Position numbers and translations under genes: made by a program. The notes beneath the pieces are model-generated. The model worked only from the letters and a program-made list of their open reading frames with translations. It was not told the DNA's origin and did not search any database. DNA of 64,000 nucleotides from Cannabis sativa. Lineage: Eukaryota; Streptophyta; Magnoliopsida; Rosales; Cannabaceae. Shown here piece after piece: positions 33,537 to 49,475 of this stretch. How positions within the stretch are numbered: position 1 is the stretch's first letter; each line of letters opens with the position of its first letter. The stretch is from the NCBI RefSeq assembly GCF_029168945.1, contig NC_083603.1:4216001-4280000 (forward strand), given 5' to 3'.

Positions 33537-34560
33537 ATGGACGCCAGGCGGACTACCAGGAGTCAGGGCAACTCCGTGGGGTCGAATCAGGGACAGGGAG
33601 CTCAGTTTCCCCCACCTGCTAGGGGCCGAGGCAGAGGTCCCCGAGGCGGTGGCTCGTGGCCGGGTGATGAGAACCCGCCACAGCTGCCTGTGCTCCCCTG
33701 CCCGATCGTGGAGCCCCGACTGGGAGTTACGGTTTGCGGAGATGCAAGCCCGGATCGAAGAACAAGACCTCGAGATTCGTAGGTTGAGACGAGCAGGTGC
33801 TCCCGCAGCCCGGTGCCGCAGTTCCGGTGGCACCGCCCCTCGCCGCCTGTGCCGAGATGGTAGTGGCGGCCCACAGATTGGAACCTTTATATGAGCGGTT
33901 CCGGAAGCAAGCACCTCCGGTATTCCTGGGAGGTCCAGATGTGTCGAAAGCCGAGCAGTGGCTGACGGTGATTACCCGAATCTTGAACTTCATGGGTGTC
34001 ACCGGTAATGACAGAGTGGTGTGCGCCACATTTCAGTTCCAGGAGGACGCCCTGGTATGGTGGGACATGGTGTCTCAGATCCATGACGTCACCACCATGA
34101 CTTGGGAGAGGTTCCAAGAACTCTTCAACGCGAAGTACTATAATGAGGCGGTCAGAAGCGCCAAGAGGAAAGAGTTCGTTCACCTGACCCAGCGGGAGAA
34201 CATGAGTGTCACTGAGTATACTACTCAGTTTGACCGGTTGGCGAGGTTAGCCTCGGGAATTGTGCCGACCGACTTCAGCAGGAAGGAGAAGTATCTGGAC
34301 GGGTTGAGTCCCAAGATCAGGCATGACCTGATGATTACCACAGACGACAGCACCACCTATGCTCAGATGGTGGAGAAGGCACTGCGAGCTGAGGGCGCAG
34401 TGGGGTGTATGTCGGGACCGCGCATCCGATTAGTGGCGGAGCTCCTACCCCTCCCGCATCGAGGCTTTAGCAGGGGGAGTAGTGGTTCGGCCATTGATCG
34501 AGGAAGAGGGCACCCATCGCTTCCGGCGGCTCGAGTCGAACAAGAGGTTCCGGGGGAACC
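33537..34560 (+). pseudogene. Gypsy gag, frameshifted
   Basis: The ATG at 33537 starts MDARRTTRSQG, an RG-rich N-terminus like that of the minus-strand element. The frame shifts once between about 33680 and 33717 (before DWELRFAEMQARIEEQDLEI, a coiled coil), again near 33800, and again between about 34480 and 34550. The gag core ([15 protein letters not shown], then LVWWDMVSQI and [14 protein letters not shown], then KEKYLDGLSPKIRHDL) is intact within one frame at 33880-34400. Gag would form the nucleocapsid particle. All three shifts go in the same sense (+1). They lie in the most GC-rich part of the element. Confidence 0.88.
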
Positions 34561-37500
34561 GCAACGCAGGGAGTCGTCCCGGTGGTAATGAGACCCGATT
34601 CTCCTACCCCGAGTGCCCTATCCGCAAGAGGCACCATCGGGGTGAGTGCAAGGGAGAGGGATGCTTTCATTGTGGCATGCCCGGGCACTTCAAGAGGGAA
34701 TGTCCCCAGCTCCGGCCAGAGGCACCGAGAGCTCCAGCGATACCCACTCCAGCCAGGGTGTTCGCTATCACGCAGGCTGATGCAGATGCCAGCCCATCAG
34801 TTGTTACAGGTCATATTTTTATTTACAACTCGCTTTATTCAGTGCTGTTTGATTCTGGGGCTACACGTTCTTATGTGGCGGCCAGAGTCTTTAGTAAGTT
34901 GGGTAGACCCTTTGATAAATATGAATCAGGGTTTGGAACCCTGTTACCTGGCGGAGAATTGGTTATCTCCAATAGGTGGATTAGGTCTATGCCGATCAGG
35001 ATAGATGGTAGAGAGTTAAGCGCTGATCTGATAGAGATGAGCTTAGTCGAATTTGATATTATTTTAGGAATGGATTTCCTATCTAAATATTCGGCGAGCA
35101 TTGACTGTAAGAGGAAGATGGTGGTCTTCCAACCGGAAAGTGAAGAACCGTTCGTATTTGTGGGTTCGGTTCAGGGATCTCGGATTCCAGTGATCTCGGC
35201 TATGTCAGCGAGAGAACTATTGCACGGTGGGTGCTTAGGGTTTCTGGCCGTGGTGGTGGACACCACTCGGCCAGACACCATTCGGCCAGAGGATATCAGT
35301 GTGGTTCGGGAATTTTTGGACGTTTTTCCCGAAGAACTTCCAGGGTTACCACCTCAGCGGGAGATTGACTTCGTGATTGACTTGGCACCAGGGGTGGATC
35401 CGGTTTCTAAAGCCCCGTATAGGATGGCTCCAGCTGAACTTAAGGAATTGAAGATTCAGCTCCAGGGGTTGCTTGACATAGGGTTCATTCGGCCCAGTGT
35501 GTCACCCTGGGGAGCCCCGGTTTTGTTTGTGAAGAAGAAGGATGGATCTATGAGGATGTGCATCGACTACAGAGAGTTGAACAAGCTGACGGTGAAGAAT
35601 AAATATCCATTACCTAGGATCGATGACTTGTTCGATCAGCTTCAAGGGAAGACGGTCTTTTCTAAGATTGATCTCCGTTCGGGTTATCATCAGTTGAGGA
35701 TCCGAGAGGAGGACATTCCAAAGACGGCTTTCCGCACTAGGTATGGACACTACGAGTTTCTGGTTATGTCATTCGGACTAACCAACGCTCCTGCAGCATT
35801 CATGGACCTGATGAATAGAGTATTCAAGGATTTCCTCGATATCTGTGTGATTGTGTTTATCGACGACATCCTCGTGTACTCTCAGTCAGAAGAGGAGCAT
35901 GAGTTACATCTTCAGATGGTACTGCAACGACTTCGAGAACACAAGCTCTACGCCAAGTTCAAGAAATGTGAGTTCTGGTTGTCTCAGGTGTCCTTCCTAG
36001 GGCATATTGTGAGTAAAGATGGGATCAAGGTGGATCCCGGGAAGATTGAATCCGTCAGGGATTGGCCGAGACCGAAGACAGTGACAGAGATCAGAAGCTT
36101 CTTGGGATTAGCTGGGTACTACCGTAGGTTCGTGGAGGGGTTCTCCAAAATTTCAATGCCCCTAACCGAGCTTACAAAGAAGAATCAGCGATTTATCTGG
36201 TCAGATAAATGCGAAGCTAGTTTTCAGGAGCTGAAACAGAGGTTGATTACTGCTCCGGTACTAGCTTTGCCTTCGGACAAGGAGAAGTTCGTGGTCTATT
36301 GTGACGCATCCAAACAGGGTTTGGGGTGCGTATTGATGCAAGCCGATCGGGTTATCGCTTATGCCTCCCGTCAGTTAAAGGACTATGAACAGCGATACCC
36401 GACTCATGATTTAGAATTGGCCGCAGTGGTTTTTGCACTGAAGATTTGGCGGCATTACTTGTATGGTGAGAAGTGCGAGATCTATACCGACCATAAAAGT
36501 CTCAAGTATTTCTTTACTCAGAAAGATTTGAACATGAGACAGAGACGTTGGTTGGAATTAGTGAAGGATTATGATTGTGAGATCCTTTACCATCCCGGGA
36601 AAGCTAATGTAGTGGCCGATGCCCTGAGCAGAAAGGGTCCCGGGCAAGTAGCTAGCATGGTTCAGATCTCACCTCAGTTAGCAGAGGATATGGTTAGATC
36701 CAGCATTGAGTTTGTGGTAGGTCAGCTTCACAACTTAACGCTGCAATCCGATCTGTTGGAAAGAATAAAGGTTGCTCAGATGACAGATCCGGAGTTAGTG
36801 AAGATCCGAGATGAGGTATTGGCTGGTCAGGCCAAAGACTTTTCAGTGTCAGACAGTGGAATGCTTTTGTATAAAGCCAGGGTTTGTGTCCCGAACAGTG
36901 TGGACTTGAGAAACGAGATCTTTGAGGAGGCTCATTCTACTCCATATTCTCTGCATCCCGGCACCACCAAGATGTACCAAGACTTGAAACCGTACTTCTG
37001 GTGGAACGGTATGAAGAAGAATTTGGTAGAATTCGTATCGAGATGCCTCACGTGTCAGCAGATCAAGGCTGAACATCAGAGACCAGCAGGGTTGTTGCAG
37101 CCTCTAACCCTACCAGAATGGAAATGGGAGGATATTACGATGGATTTTGTGGTCGGGTTACCTAGGACCACGGGTATGTATGACTCCATCTGGGTAGTGG
37201 TGGATCGATTTACGAAATCTGCTCATTTTCTGCCGGTTAGAACGACATTTTCAGTGGATCAGTTGGCAGAGTTATATGTCAGGGAGATAGTGAGACTTCA
37301 CGGGGTACCGAAGTCTATAGTTTCGGACAGGGATCCGAAATTCACCTCCAAATTTTGGCAGAGTTTGCAACGGGCAATGGGTACAAAGCTAAAATTCAAG
37401 ACGGCATTCCATCCTCAGACAGATGGTCAGTCCGAAAGGACAATTCAGATATTGGAGGATATGCTGAGAGCCTGTGTTATGGACTTTGAGGGTTCATGGA

Positions 37501-38216
37501 GTAAATATCTACCGTTAATAGAATTTTCATACAACAACAGTTACCAGAGTACGATAGGGATGGCACCCTACGAACTGTTGTACGGTAGAAAATGTAGATC
37601 CCCTATCCACTGGGATGAGGCAGGGGAGAGGAAATACCTAGGTCCGGAGTCAGTTCAGCGGACCAATGAGGCAATAGAAAAGATAAAAGCTAGAATGCTT
37701 GCCTCACAGAGCAGACAGAAGAGTTACGCAGATCCGAAACGTAGGGACGTTGAGTTCCGAGTAGGGGACCATGTGTTTTTGCGAGTATCTCCGATGAAGG
37801 GGATTAAACGTTTCGGGAAAAGAGGCAAATTATGCCCTAGGTTTACAGGACCTTTCGAGATTCTCGAGAAGATAGGTCAAGTGGCATATCGGTTAGCATT
37901 GCCTCCAGCCTTATCAGCAGTGCACAACGTATTCCATGTCTCAATGTTGAGAAAATACGTTTCAGACCCCTCTCATATACTCAGTTATGAGAGCCTTCAG
38001 CTTCAGTCAGACATGTCTTATGAAGAACAGCCAGTGCAGATCCTGGATAGAAAGGATAAAGTCCTTCGGAATAAGACCATAGCGTTGGTCAAGGTTCTCT
38101 GGAGAAACAGTAAGGTGGAAGAAGCCACCTGGGAGCTTGAGTCAGATATGCGAGCTCAATTTCCAGAGTTATTCAGGTTAGATTTCGGGGACGAAATCCT
38201 TTTAAGGGGGGGATAG
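34482..38216 (+). CDS. Gypsy pol: zinc knuckle, protease, RT, RNase H, integrase, chromodomain-like tail
   Basis: 1244 codons without a stop; the ATG at 34482 is only the first in the frame, and the real product would begin with gag. In order: CCHC knuckle at 61-74 ([14 protein letters not shown]), aspartic protease DSG at 124-126, RT with catalytic FIDD at 459-462, RNase H starting near 603 ([10 protein letters not shown]), integrase His-Cys box near 817-865, integrase core Asp near 887 (MDFVVGLP), Asp near 947 (VSDRDPKF) and Glu near 982 (QSERT), then a chromodomain-like tail from about 1205 ([17 protein letters not shown]). Chromodomains steer integration to heterochromatin. All visible catalytic residues are present. 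Compared with the minus-strand relative, identity by eye is high throughout RT and integrase. Confidence 0.93.
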   Translation: MVRPLIEEEGTHRFRRLESNKRFRGNRNAGSRPGGNETRFSYPECPIRKRHHRGECKGEGCFHCGMPGHFKRECPQLRPEAPRAPAIPTPARVFAITQADADASPSVVTGHIFIYNSLYSVLFDSGATRSYVAARVFSKLGRPFDKYESGFGTLLPGGELVISNRWIRSMPIRIDGRELSADLIEMSLVEFDIILGMDFLSKYSASIDCKRKMVVFQPESEEPFVFVGSVQGSRIPVISAMSARELLHGGCLGFLAVVVDTTRPDTIRPEDISVVREFLDVFPEELPGLPPQREIDFVIDLAPGVDPVSKAPYRMAPAELKELKIQLQGLLDIGFIRPSVSPWGAPVLFVKKKDGSMRMCIDYRELNKLTVKNKYPLPRIDDLFDQLQGKTVFSKIDLRSGYHQLRIREEDIPKTAFRTRYGHYEFLVMSFGLTNAPAAFMDLMNRVFKDFLDICVIVFIDDILVYSQSEEEHELHLQMVLQRLREHKLYAKFKKCEFWLSQVSFLGHIVSKDGIKVDPGKIESVRDWPRPKTVTEIRSFLGLAGYYRRFVEGFSKISMPLTELTKKNQRFIWSDKCEASFQELKQRLITAPVLALPSDKEKFVVYCDASKQGLGCVLMQADRVIAYASRQLKDYEQRYPTHDLELAAVVFALKIWRHYLYGEKCEIYTDHKSLKYFFTQKDLNMRQRRWLELVKDYDCEILYHPGKANVVADALSRKGPGQVASMVQISPQLAEDMVRSSIEFVVGQLHNLTLQSDLLERIKVAQMTDPELVKIRDEVLAGQAKDFSVSDSGMLLYKARVCVPNSVDLRNEIFEEAHSTPYSLHPGTTKMYQDLKPYFWWNGMKKNLVEFVSRCLTCQQIKAEHQRPAGLLQPLTLPEWKWEDITMDFVVGLPRTTGMYDSIWVVVDRFTKSAHFLPVRTTFSVDQLAELYVREIVRLHGVPKSIVSDRDPKFTSKFWQSLQRAMGTKLKFKTAFHPQTDGQSERTIQILEDMLRACVMDFEGSWSKYLPLIEFSYNNSYQSTIGMAPYELLYGRKCRSPIHWDEAGERKYLGPESVQRTNEAIEKIKARMLASQSRQKSYADPKRRDVEFRVGDHVFLRVSPMKGIKRFGKRGKLCPRFTGPFEILEKIGQVAYRLALPPALSAVHNVFHVSMLRKYVSDPSHILSYESLQLQSDMSYEEQPVQILDRKDKVLRNKTIALVKVLWRNSKVEEATWELESDMRAQFPELFRLDFGDEILLRGG
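38203..38213 (+). promoter_or_regulatory. Polypurine tract of the plus-strand gypsy element
   Basis: TTTAAGGGGGGGATAG lies immediately upstream of the 3' LTR start at 38218 and overlaps the last codons of pol. Confidence 0.8.
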
Positions 38217-39339
38217 TTGTAAAGCCCGCTTAGTTAATTTGGAAATTAGCAGTTATTTATGTTAATCAGGAAATTATTTATAGCTATTTAAATAATTTAT
38301 CATTGTTGTTTATGGAATTCAGATATGCATAATTATGTCATCAGCAGTTTTATATTTCGCATTTCCGGTGTCCGGTATTTTGGAACTCGGCGTTTGGGCT
38401 CAGTAGAAATCACAACTTAGTATGTTAGTATTTTGGGGACGGGTTTTAGACATTGGGAATGTCGGGAATGGCCGGGAATTTAGAATTTCCCAAAAATACC
38501 CCTTAAGTATGATTTATGTGGTTTTAGTATGGAGGGGCAAAATGGTCTTTTTGCCCCAATGATATTTTTGTCTTTTAGTGATTTTATCTAATTGAAAAAG
38601 ACTTGTTAAATGCTTATTACTTTGCTGAAATAAGGTGAATATATGTTAAGTGATTTATTAGTTTATTTTTCAAAATTTCAAAGTTTAGAAAAAAATAGAA
38701 ATTGGAAGCTTTTTCTCTCTTTTCTCTCTCTCTTTTTCGGCTGAGAACTTGGGGTTCAAGAGCTGGATTTTTGTGGTGATTCAAGCATTGATTTGCAATC
38801 TCTAGTGATCTCTAGGTTGTGGTATGTAAATTCTAACTCTTTCTCTTTAAATTGCTTGAAAAAAATGATGAAAAGTGATGATGCATGCATGTTGTTTTGG
38901 ATGTTGTTGCTGCTGCTTTCTGTGGTTATTTTATGTGGATTACAACATGTTAAATTGATAGGAATTAAGCTATGTTAGAAGCATGTAGGTTAGATTGTTA
39001 AAGCTTTTAGTTTTATGTGAAAAAGTATGAATTTTGGAAGGAAATTGTTATGATTCTGTTCTGTGATGTTGCTGTTGTTTCTAAATGTTTTCTGAGGTAA
39101 TATTATGCTAGTTTAAGGTGAATTAAGCTAGTGGTTTGCTTATTTAGTTGGTTTTGCTCAAGCTTGAGTTTGGAACTCAAAGCTTGAGCTCCAATGGCAA
39201 ATTTTGTGTATGTGGTTTCTGGGTAGGTTTGATGCCTTGGAATTGTTATTTGGGGCATATAGAACAGGTCTGGAAAGTTTGGGATCAATTGGGTTCGAAT
39301 TGGTCAAGTTATGTGATTTTTAGTTGGCTGCCTGCGAGG

Positions 39340-39431
39340 AACCGGAATTCCGGTTGAGCATCCGGAATTCCGGATGGGGTCCTGAATTTTCCCAGAACCG
39401 GAATTCCGGTTGGGCAACCGGTCTGCCGGTT
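39340..39431. repeat. AACCGG-N4-CCGGTT cluster, intact copies (3' LTR)
   Basis: AACCGGAATTCCGGTT at 39340-39355 and 39396-39411, TCCGGAATTCCGGA at 39361-39374, and AACCGGTCTGCCGGTT at 39416-39431. Confidence 0.88.
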
Positions 39432-39962
39432 GGGGATTTTTCAGAACCCTAGTTTTCCTCGTTTTTGGGTTTTTAGGGGTATTGCCATGCTTTTTATCGA
39501 TAGGGAAACTTTTAGTTTCAAGTTTTAGTCCCCGGGAAGTGATTTAGCGTGTCACTTATAGCGTTGTGATTTTTATGGTTTAGGAGCCGTAATCCGCCGT
39601 TCGGCCTTCGGCCAGTCGGGTTGGACCACACCCGAAATCGGAATCCGAGTAAGATTAGTATAACGGTATGCATATGTAGATTACATGTTTAGCGTGCATG
39701 TAGGAAGCCTGTTAGATTACATTAGATATGTATTTAGGCTTCGAACCACCCAACCCTGTCACGTCGGTACGAGCCGGAGTATGACCAAGAATGGAGTATG
39801 ACCGGCTCGACCGATCAGCCGACACTTGGTTGGTGGTTCGGTGCTATTGACCTATCCCGTCGGTACGAGGCCGGAGTATGACCAAGAATGAGTATGACCG
39901 GTTCGACCGATCAGGAGGATACTTGTCAATAGTACCGTCCCCTGAACGTTCAAAACTCAGTA

Positions 39963-40040
39963 CCATGTTGGACATGGCAGTAGTGCTCAGTACCATGTTG
40001 GACATGGCAGTAGCGGGACTCAGTATCGTGTTGGACACGG
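39963..40040. repeat. Three hairpin repeats CCATGT-TGG-ACATGG in the 3' LTR
   Basis: CCATGTTGGACATGG at 39963-39977 and 39993-40007, and TCGTGTTGGACACGG at 40026-40040. The third copy changes both arms so that pairing is kept (A-T to G-C). The 5' LTR has the same three at 32754-32832. Confidence 0.8.
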
Positions 40041-40463
40041 CAGTCAGTTTTATGTATGATATTATTATGCTTTTCTTACTGAGTCTGTCGACTCACAGTT
40101 TACGTTCATGTGTAGGTAAAGGCAAGGCTGTAGCTGATGGACCGTGACCGAGCATATGAGATTGTACATGTCGGGGCGGTTAGGCCTGGAGCGTACGATC
40201 CTCGGGACAGCACGGCTGGGATTTTTGTAACTGTCGTTAGACGACTTTCATTTTGATGTAAAAGTTAATCAGTTAAAACGTTTGTAAATATTTTTATAAA
40301 TCGGGATCCCGAGACTTTTTGTAAAATGGTTTATAAGTTTAATGAAAAAGCAAAATTTTAATTAATCACGTTTTTTCCATAAACCTCGTTGACTAGCAAC
40401 GAGCTGCACAGTACGTTTAAAAATCACGTAATACGCCTAAGATAGTTAGGGTGTTACAAAAAT

Positions 40464-41149
40464 ACTATTTTTAATTCTCTTCATTTATTTAATTGGTGCA
40501 TCAAAGCTAATTTTAAACTGTATACTACAGCACATGAGGAGAAGTCAAAATAAGATGAGAGTGACTTCGAGTGTGTATTATGGATCTTTTCTTTTTGTTA
40601 TGGATCATTGAGGATTCTCTGTGGATATATGTCAAGAATTATGTATATAAGACACAATTGGATTAGGTCTGATAAATATCTTTAGGACAAACCCTTGTGA
40701 GAGCATAATATATGAATTATGCATATATAATAAGAGTTGTGTGATCAAGACATAACTAGGTTAGACTCAGTAAATAAAATCGAGATAAACTCTATTAAGA
40801 CCTTATGTGTAAAAAAAATGGGTGAGTGTAACACGCGGGTCTATGCTATATAGACATTAGATGCAGTGGCATCATATATGAAATAATGTGATAAACAGTG
40901 CGGTATCACAGTTGTATACGCAGAGGCTTAATGTAAGAATGTAATTGTTATAATTATTCATATTGTATTATTATTCTGTTGTGTTGGGCCTTGGCTGTGC
41001 TCTAATGTGCATGCAATAACAAAGCAGTGTTGATTCAACCATGGATTCGAGGGTTTTGAAGATAAACTTTTCATGTTCCATCCAAGCTAGACCACGAGGC
41101 TTGGGTCCAATAGAGATTTATGTAGAAATTCTAATTTTGCCGCTTAGGT
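40464..41149. other. Unassigned sequence right of the Tekay-like element
   Basis: No coding domain recognised. It may be the inner part of the old LTR ending at 41374. Confidence 0.4.
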
Positions 41150-41480
41150 GAGCCTGTATGAAATGACTTGTAGTATTTTTTTTGAAAATAAATTTAACAG
41201 GATCCTAGATATGTAACTCAAATACTTTGGTTTGAAATATGTACTATTGCACGTTATTAATTTAAATTAAGCGTTTAATTATTAATTTTAAATTATTTGG
41301 CTTATTGACCCCAATTAACGGGATTAATTTATTGTAATCATGATATGTGGCATTCCATTGAGTAGCATGTTACAATTTGGTATCAGAGTGCTAAGGTTTT
41401 TAAATTTCCTGAAGAACGGATGAACATGTACAATTATCGTCAAAGACAAACTCGACTCATGGTGTAGTAAGTGTTGATAG
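41150..41480 (+). mobile_element. Old gypsy LTR end with PBS and leader
   Basis: GCATGTTACA at about 41365-41374 is followed by TTTGGTATCAGAG (PBS at 41378-41388) and a leader with GAACATGTACAATTATCGTC, very similar to the leader after the PBS at 33292-33312. It is therefore a gypsy LTR/PBS junction of the same broad group. The rest of the element is not recognisable. The LTR may extend left across the nested 31015-40458 element to about 30530, but no boundary could be proved. Confidence 0.55.
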
Positions 41481-45058
<3,578 letters not shown>

Positions 45059-45187
45059 TTTATGAAAGGATCAAAATTCACTAACTTAAAATATCAAACA
45101 AATAAAAGGCTAAAATCTCACTAGAGACCTCAATCTTAACAACATTACAATCAGACAAAAAATAAGAGGCATGAGCTAATGTGTCAC

Positions 45188-45906
45188 TGTAACGTTCCCG
45201 CTTCAAGCCTCTATTAGGTATGGGACTACACAGTTGAAGAGAGCTTAAATAGATTGATATAAGAGTGACGTACTCGTGTTGGTTTGTAGGGTCAATCATC
45301 AGTCCATGAAGCAACTAGAGTGACGTACTCATATATAAGAGTCATCATTTTGTGGGTGTAAGTGCCCAATAGAGACTTGAAGCGGGAGACATTACAAATG
45401 GTATCAAAGCCTTGACCCAGCCAGAAGTGTAGTCGACGAGGACGTCGGACCCCGTAAGGGGGTGATTGTGACAGTCAGTAGTCCTGTGATTCGTAAGGAG
45501 AAATACTGGGTGAGCTGTGCAATCCCACACCACCTAGGGATTGTCAAGTGGGATGATTCTGAGACTGTGTAGGGATGAGACTACACAGTTGAAGAGAGCT
45601 TAAGTGGATTGATTGATACTACCTATATCAACAAGGTGCATCTTGTTTTTTGGTAGCCCAACACGAAAGAACTCCACGGTTAAGCGTGCTTGACCTGGGT
45701 AATTTTACAATGGGTGACCTCCTGAGAAGTTTTCCCAAGAAGTATGCGAGTGAGGAAAAAATACACTAGAAGCACTCGTGTTGGTTTGTAGGGTCAATCA
45801 TCAGTCCATGAAGCAACCAGAGTGATGTACTCGTGTATAAGAGCCATCATTTCGTGTGTGTGTGTGTGTAAGTGCCCAATGGAGGCTTGAAGCAGGGGAC
45901 GTTACA
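45188..45906 (+). mobile_element. Cassandra TRIM copy 4, rearranged 5' LTR
   Basis: Target duplication GTCAC (45183-45187, 45907-45911). The right LTR 45467-45906 is complete (TGTGACAG to CGTTACA). The left LTR, 45188-45396, starts TGTAACGTTCCCGCTTCAAG, which is the LTR 3' end in inverted orientation, and then jumps to an internal LTR segment. It lacks the 5S-like domain and duplicates a GAGTGACGTACTC stretch. The PBS, TGGTATCAAAGCC at 45399-45411, has one change. This is the only Cassandra here in plus orientation and the most diverged. Confidence 0.9.
45635..45732 (+). ncRNA. 5S rRNA-derived domain in Cassandra LTR (copy 4, right)
   Basis: ACTCCACGGTTAAGCGTGCT and ATGGGTGACCTCCTGAGAAG remain. 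One change in box A (CGGTTAAG) and CAATGGG for GGATGGG at the start of box C suggest a weakened promoter. The downstream hairpin is degraded. Confidence 0.78.
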
Positions 45907-46215
45907 GTCACTTTGTTAGCTGATCGTTTAACAAAAACAATCTTCACATAACATAAATTTAATAAATGCTTACGGTCAAAATGAAAAAAACTCCAATAAG
46001 GGATTACTAAAAGCATGAACAACTTTCAAACAAAATATATCCAAAATAAATGAACTCCAGTTGTTAACCTTAACCCAACTCAACGCCTCTCTAACACCCA
46101 CTGCTTTAGTTATGTTCGACTGCACTCGACCCATAAAACTATCCAGCCAAATCTCGTCTTTTAATATATAATTGACTGAAAAATATTGGCACGCCAGAGC
46201 ATGTATTGTATGGGC

Positions 46216-49200
46216 ATATCATTTTATATATATAAGAGTGTATATTATAGTTATTTAAGTTCTTCCACTAATTTTTATAAAATTCTAAATAATTTATAAT
46301 TTTCAAAATAAATTTTAAAATATTTTATTTCACACATATATAAAACAGACTTCAAAATAATTTATTTTTATTTTTGATAAAGAAAATTCTTCACCATTTC
46401 TTAAAATTTGTGAGAAGATCTAATTTATTACATTGCTTCATCATCTTAAAAAAAATAGGATAATAATGCCAATTAAAAACCTAAAAACAGATAATATTAA
46501 ATCTTATTTTATACATACATAAAATAAGTTATTCTAAATTTTATTTTGGGTATAATAATAAATCTTTCAAAATTAAACACACTTTTAGTGGTGGGATCAA
46601 AAACATGCTCAACTATAAAAAAATTCCTATAAATTCCTATGTGCATAGTTTTCCAAAAGCTCCAAAATTCTTAATTACTTATCTTTTTTCATGGCAATAT
46701 AAGTTAGGTAAGAGAGAATCTAAAATGCACGTGGGGTTCATAAAATAAGATGTGATAGATATATCTTAGGTTAAATAAATAATATTGGTCAAACTTTAAT
46801 TATTTTCTAAATTAGAAGATAAGCTTATGAATTTGATATGGGTACATGTTATAATCAACTATATATATAGTAGTAGTTTCTTTCTTCTTTGAAATAGTTA
46901 AATTACTTAATTTTTACTATTTTTTCTCAATATTTAATTTCCTTTAATCTCATTAATATTTTTTTTATATATATGGATATATATATATAAATATAATTGT
47001 TAGAATAAGAAATAGATCACAACACAGTTAATTGACCAAGCATATAATAATTATGTGACTGTAAATAGTATATATATAAGTACGAGTAGGGTCCATAAAT
47101 ATATATAAGAAAGAACATATATTAACATTTTAATTAATAAACTACAATAAATTGTATTATAATATAGGAAAGAAAATGGAGTTTAATGTGAACATTTGGA
47201 CTAATCTGACCAAAAAAAACAAAGTTCAACATGTAAAAGTTTGACATCAAAATTAAGACAGTTTACACATGCTTGTGAGAAATTATTTATATGTATATAT
47301 ATATATATATGACCTTAATACTAACACTACAATTATGGGATAATATATACAACATTTTTAATTTATATATATAAGAATTTTAATGTTGTTATTAATTAGA
47401 AACAAATAAATAAAAAAGATAACGTAACAAACTAGCTATAATTTATAGTTTGAAAAGACTTCACAATATAGTATTAATGTTACCAAAAAAAATATATATA
47501 AACAACAAAAAGAAGACAAAAGTGTACCCCAAAAAGATAGAACAACTTTTTTTTTTTTAATTAATTATGTTTTTTTTTTTAATTTTAAAATATACCTAAG
47601 GAATTGTTTCTATTATTCTCTAATTTAATGTAGTAATTATTTTGAAGAATTTTAGCATGTTACATATATAGATATGGATGAAGTGTCCACAGTACATTAA
47701 TTTATTTATTATATATTTTCATTTTTTTTAAATAGTGTAATAATATAATAATAATGAATCCATTTAATTAATATGTATATATAGGTTATTTGTTACAATA
47801 AATAATTATAATATATATGAGCATATTTCTCTCTGACTTGCTAGTAATTTTTTTTTTCCAAAATAAATAAATATATAGCATGAAATTAGTATTCAATATG
47901 AAGTTATAGTACTTAAATTATAATCCACAAAGAAGACAAATAGAGCACCATGTTGTCTAAATAATTTTAATTCTTTAATTAATAGTCTACTTTCCATGAC
48001 TAAAATATAATAATTTTAATTTAATTTCAATGATCCACTAGCATGATTTTTTTTTTAATTTTAGGAATAGAAAAAATTGAGAAATTATTTGTTTATTCTC
48101 TCAATTAGGTCATTTAATTAAATTCTATTTAATCAAACAAAATTTTATTCAATCTACATGTGAATAGGTAATTATTAATACATTTTTACTGCAAATTAAA
48201 GATCTAATTCAAAAAAAAGGTTTCGATCGAATATTTCACATTGATTAATTAAACAGAACAAAGTGTAAAATTGAATAAAAGATCAATTCTACATATACGT
48301 ATAAAATCAAACTTGCTTTTTATAATTAAGTTATTCAATTTTAAATGAGAAAAAAAGAAAGAAAAATTCAAAAATTATTTGGTAATGTTTTGATTTGGTG
48401 AATAAAATTTAATGGTAATGGTAAAAGAATAAAAATGATAATATGAATTGATTATGATGTTTAATTTATTATTAGAATTAATATTAAAATAAATAATAAA
48501 TTGACAAAATTTTCTTTTGCTATAATTTTTATATTTATATAAGAAAGGGGTATGTTAAAAGTCTTTTTAGTTTTAGTATATTTAACTATTTATAATGTAA
48601 TTCTCGTAAAACAATTTTTTTGGTATATAATGAGGATTCATAAAAATAGTTTTTGAATTTGAAATAAACACTATACATCTATTATATTTTATAAATTGTA
48701 ATAGATAAATAATAAAGTAGAAACATATCCAATTATATTGATGCTATAAATAATTAAGTTTGTAAGTAATAACAAATTCAATTAGAAGATATTGAAAATC
48801 AAAATTGATATGTAGAACACTATATTAAAAATCATTTATTTTTATATTAATAAGAAAGACTAATAATTAATGTTATAGCCAATAACGTTAATACAATTAT
48901 ACGAATAAATATTTAAAAAGTTATATGATAACTATATATTGGAGTCGAATATAGGGTGGGTAGTATCAATCTCAATCCCGCCCTGAATCTGTTTCGGGTA
49001 TATAAAATTGTCCCCCTCCCCTGTCCCATAACCCACCAAAGCGAGCATTCACTGCCCCATTTGGGGTGGGTACCCACGGGTACCAATTCTCGTGGGTCAA
49101 ATTTCCATCTTTATCACGAATACTAATAGGAGAGATTGCCTATCAGTAGAGCATACATGTTTAGCCAATTCACGAATCGCAATGTTAAAGTTACGACTAA

Positions 49201-49270
49201 CATGCATGAGAGAAGAGAGATGTCTTAAGAAAGCTGGACAAGACTTTAATGTCTGGAAAAAAGAACACTT
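46216..49270. other. AT-rich non-coding stretch
   Basis: Very AT-rich with TA microsatellites and homopolymers; no coding domain found. A GC-richer patch at about 48955-49105 contains GGGTGGGTACCCACGGGTACC, a self-complementary run of unknown origin. Confidence 0.5.
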
Positions 49271-49475
49271 AGAGTTCGTTTAGTATACCGTATTGTATTA
49301 TATTGAATTGTATTTTATGTAATATTTTTATATAAAATTATATGTAATATTGACTTTTATGGACGTCTAAATATTCATTATTTTACTATAAATTAAAATT
49401 TAATAATATAATATATAATCTAATTTAATATAATACAATACAATAAAAGCTAATACGACGTACTAAGCATGTTCC
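49271..49475. mobile_element. Small MITE-like element (candidate)
   Basis: The left end GTTTAGTATACCGTATTGTA and the right end, on the opposite strand, CTTAGTACGTCGTATTAGC, are imperfect inverted repeats around an AT-rich core rich in ATACAATACA / TGTATTGTAT. Boundaries and target duplication are unclear. Confidence 0.35.

Larger units (their letters stand above)
31015..40458 (+). mobile_element. Complete Ty3/gypsy element, Tekay-like chromovirus, 9444 bp
   Basis: LTRs at 31015-33251 (2237 bp) and 38218-40458 (2241 bp), target duplication AAAAT (31010-31014, 40459-40463), PBS-like sequence at 33255-33268 and polypurine tract at 38203-38213. Domain order is gag, protease, RT, RNase H, integrase, chromodomain-like tail. 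Long LTRs plus a C-terminal chromodomain-like segment point to the Tekay/Del chromoviruses (family knowledge). The pol frame is open, while gag is frameshifted at about three places. LTR differences cluster in one part, the first two thirds being nearly identical. Confidence 0.95.
38218..40458 (+). repeat. 3' LTR of the plus-strand Tekay-like element
   Basis: 2241 bp. It carries intact AACCGG-N4-CCGGTT palindromes at 39340-39431, hairpin repeats at 39963-40040, and the TTACTGAG hairpin plus GTAGGTAAAGGCAAGG module at 40076-40128. Confidence 0.93.

Noticed and set aside
33471..33914. Long antisense frames opposite gag
   Set aside because: They arise from GC-rich gag sequence with biased codon positions; the plus-strand gag homology explains the region.
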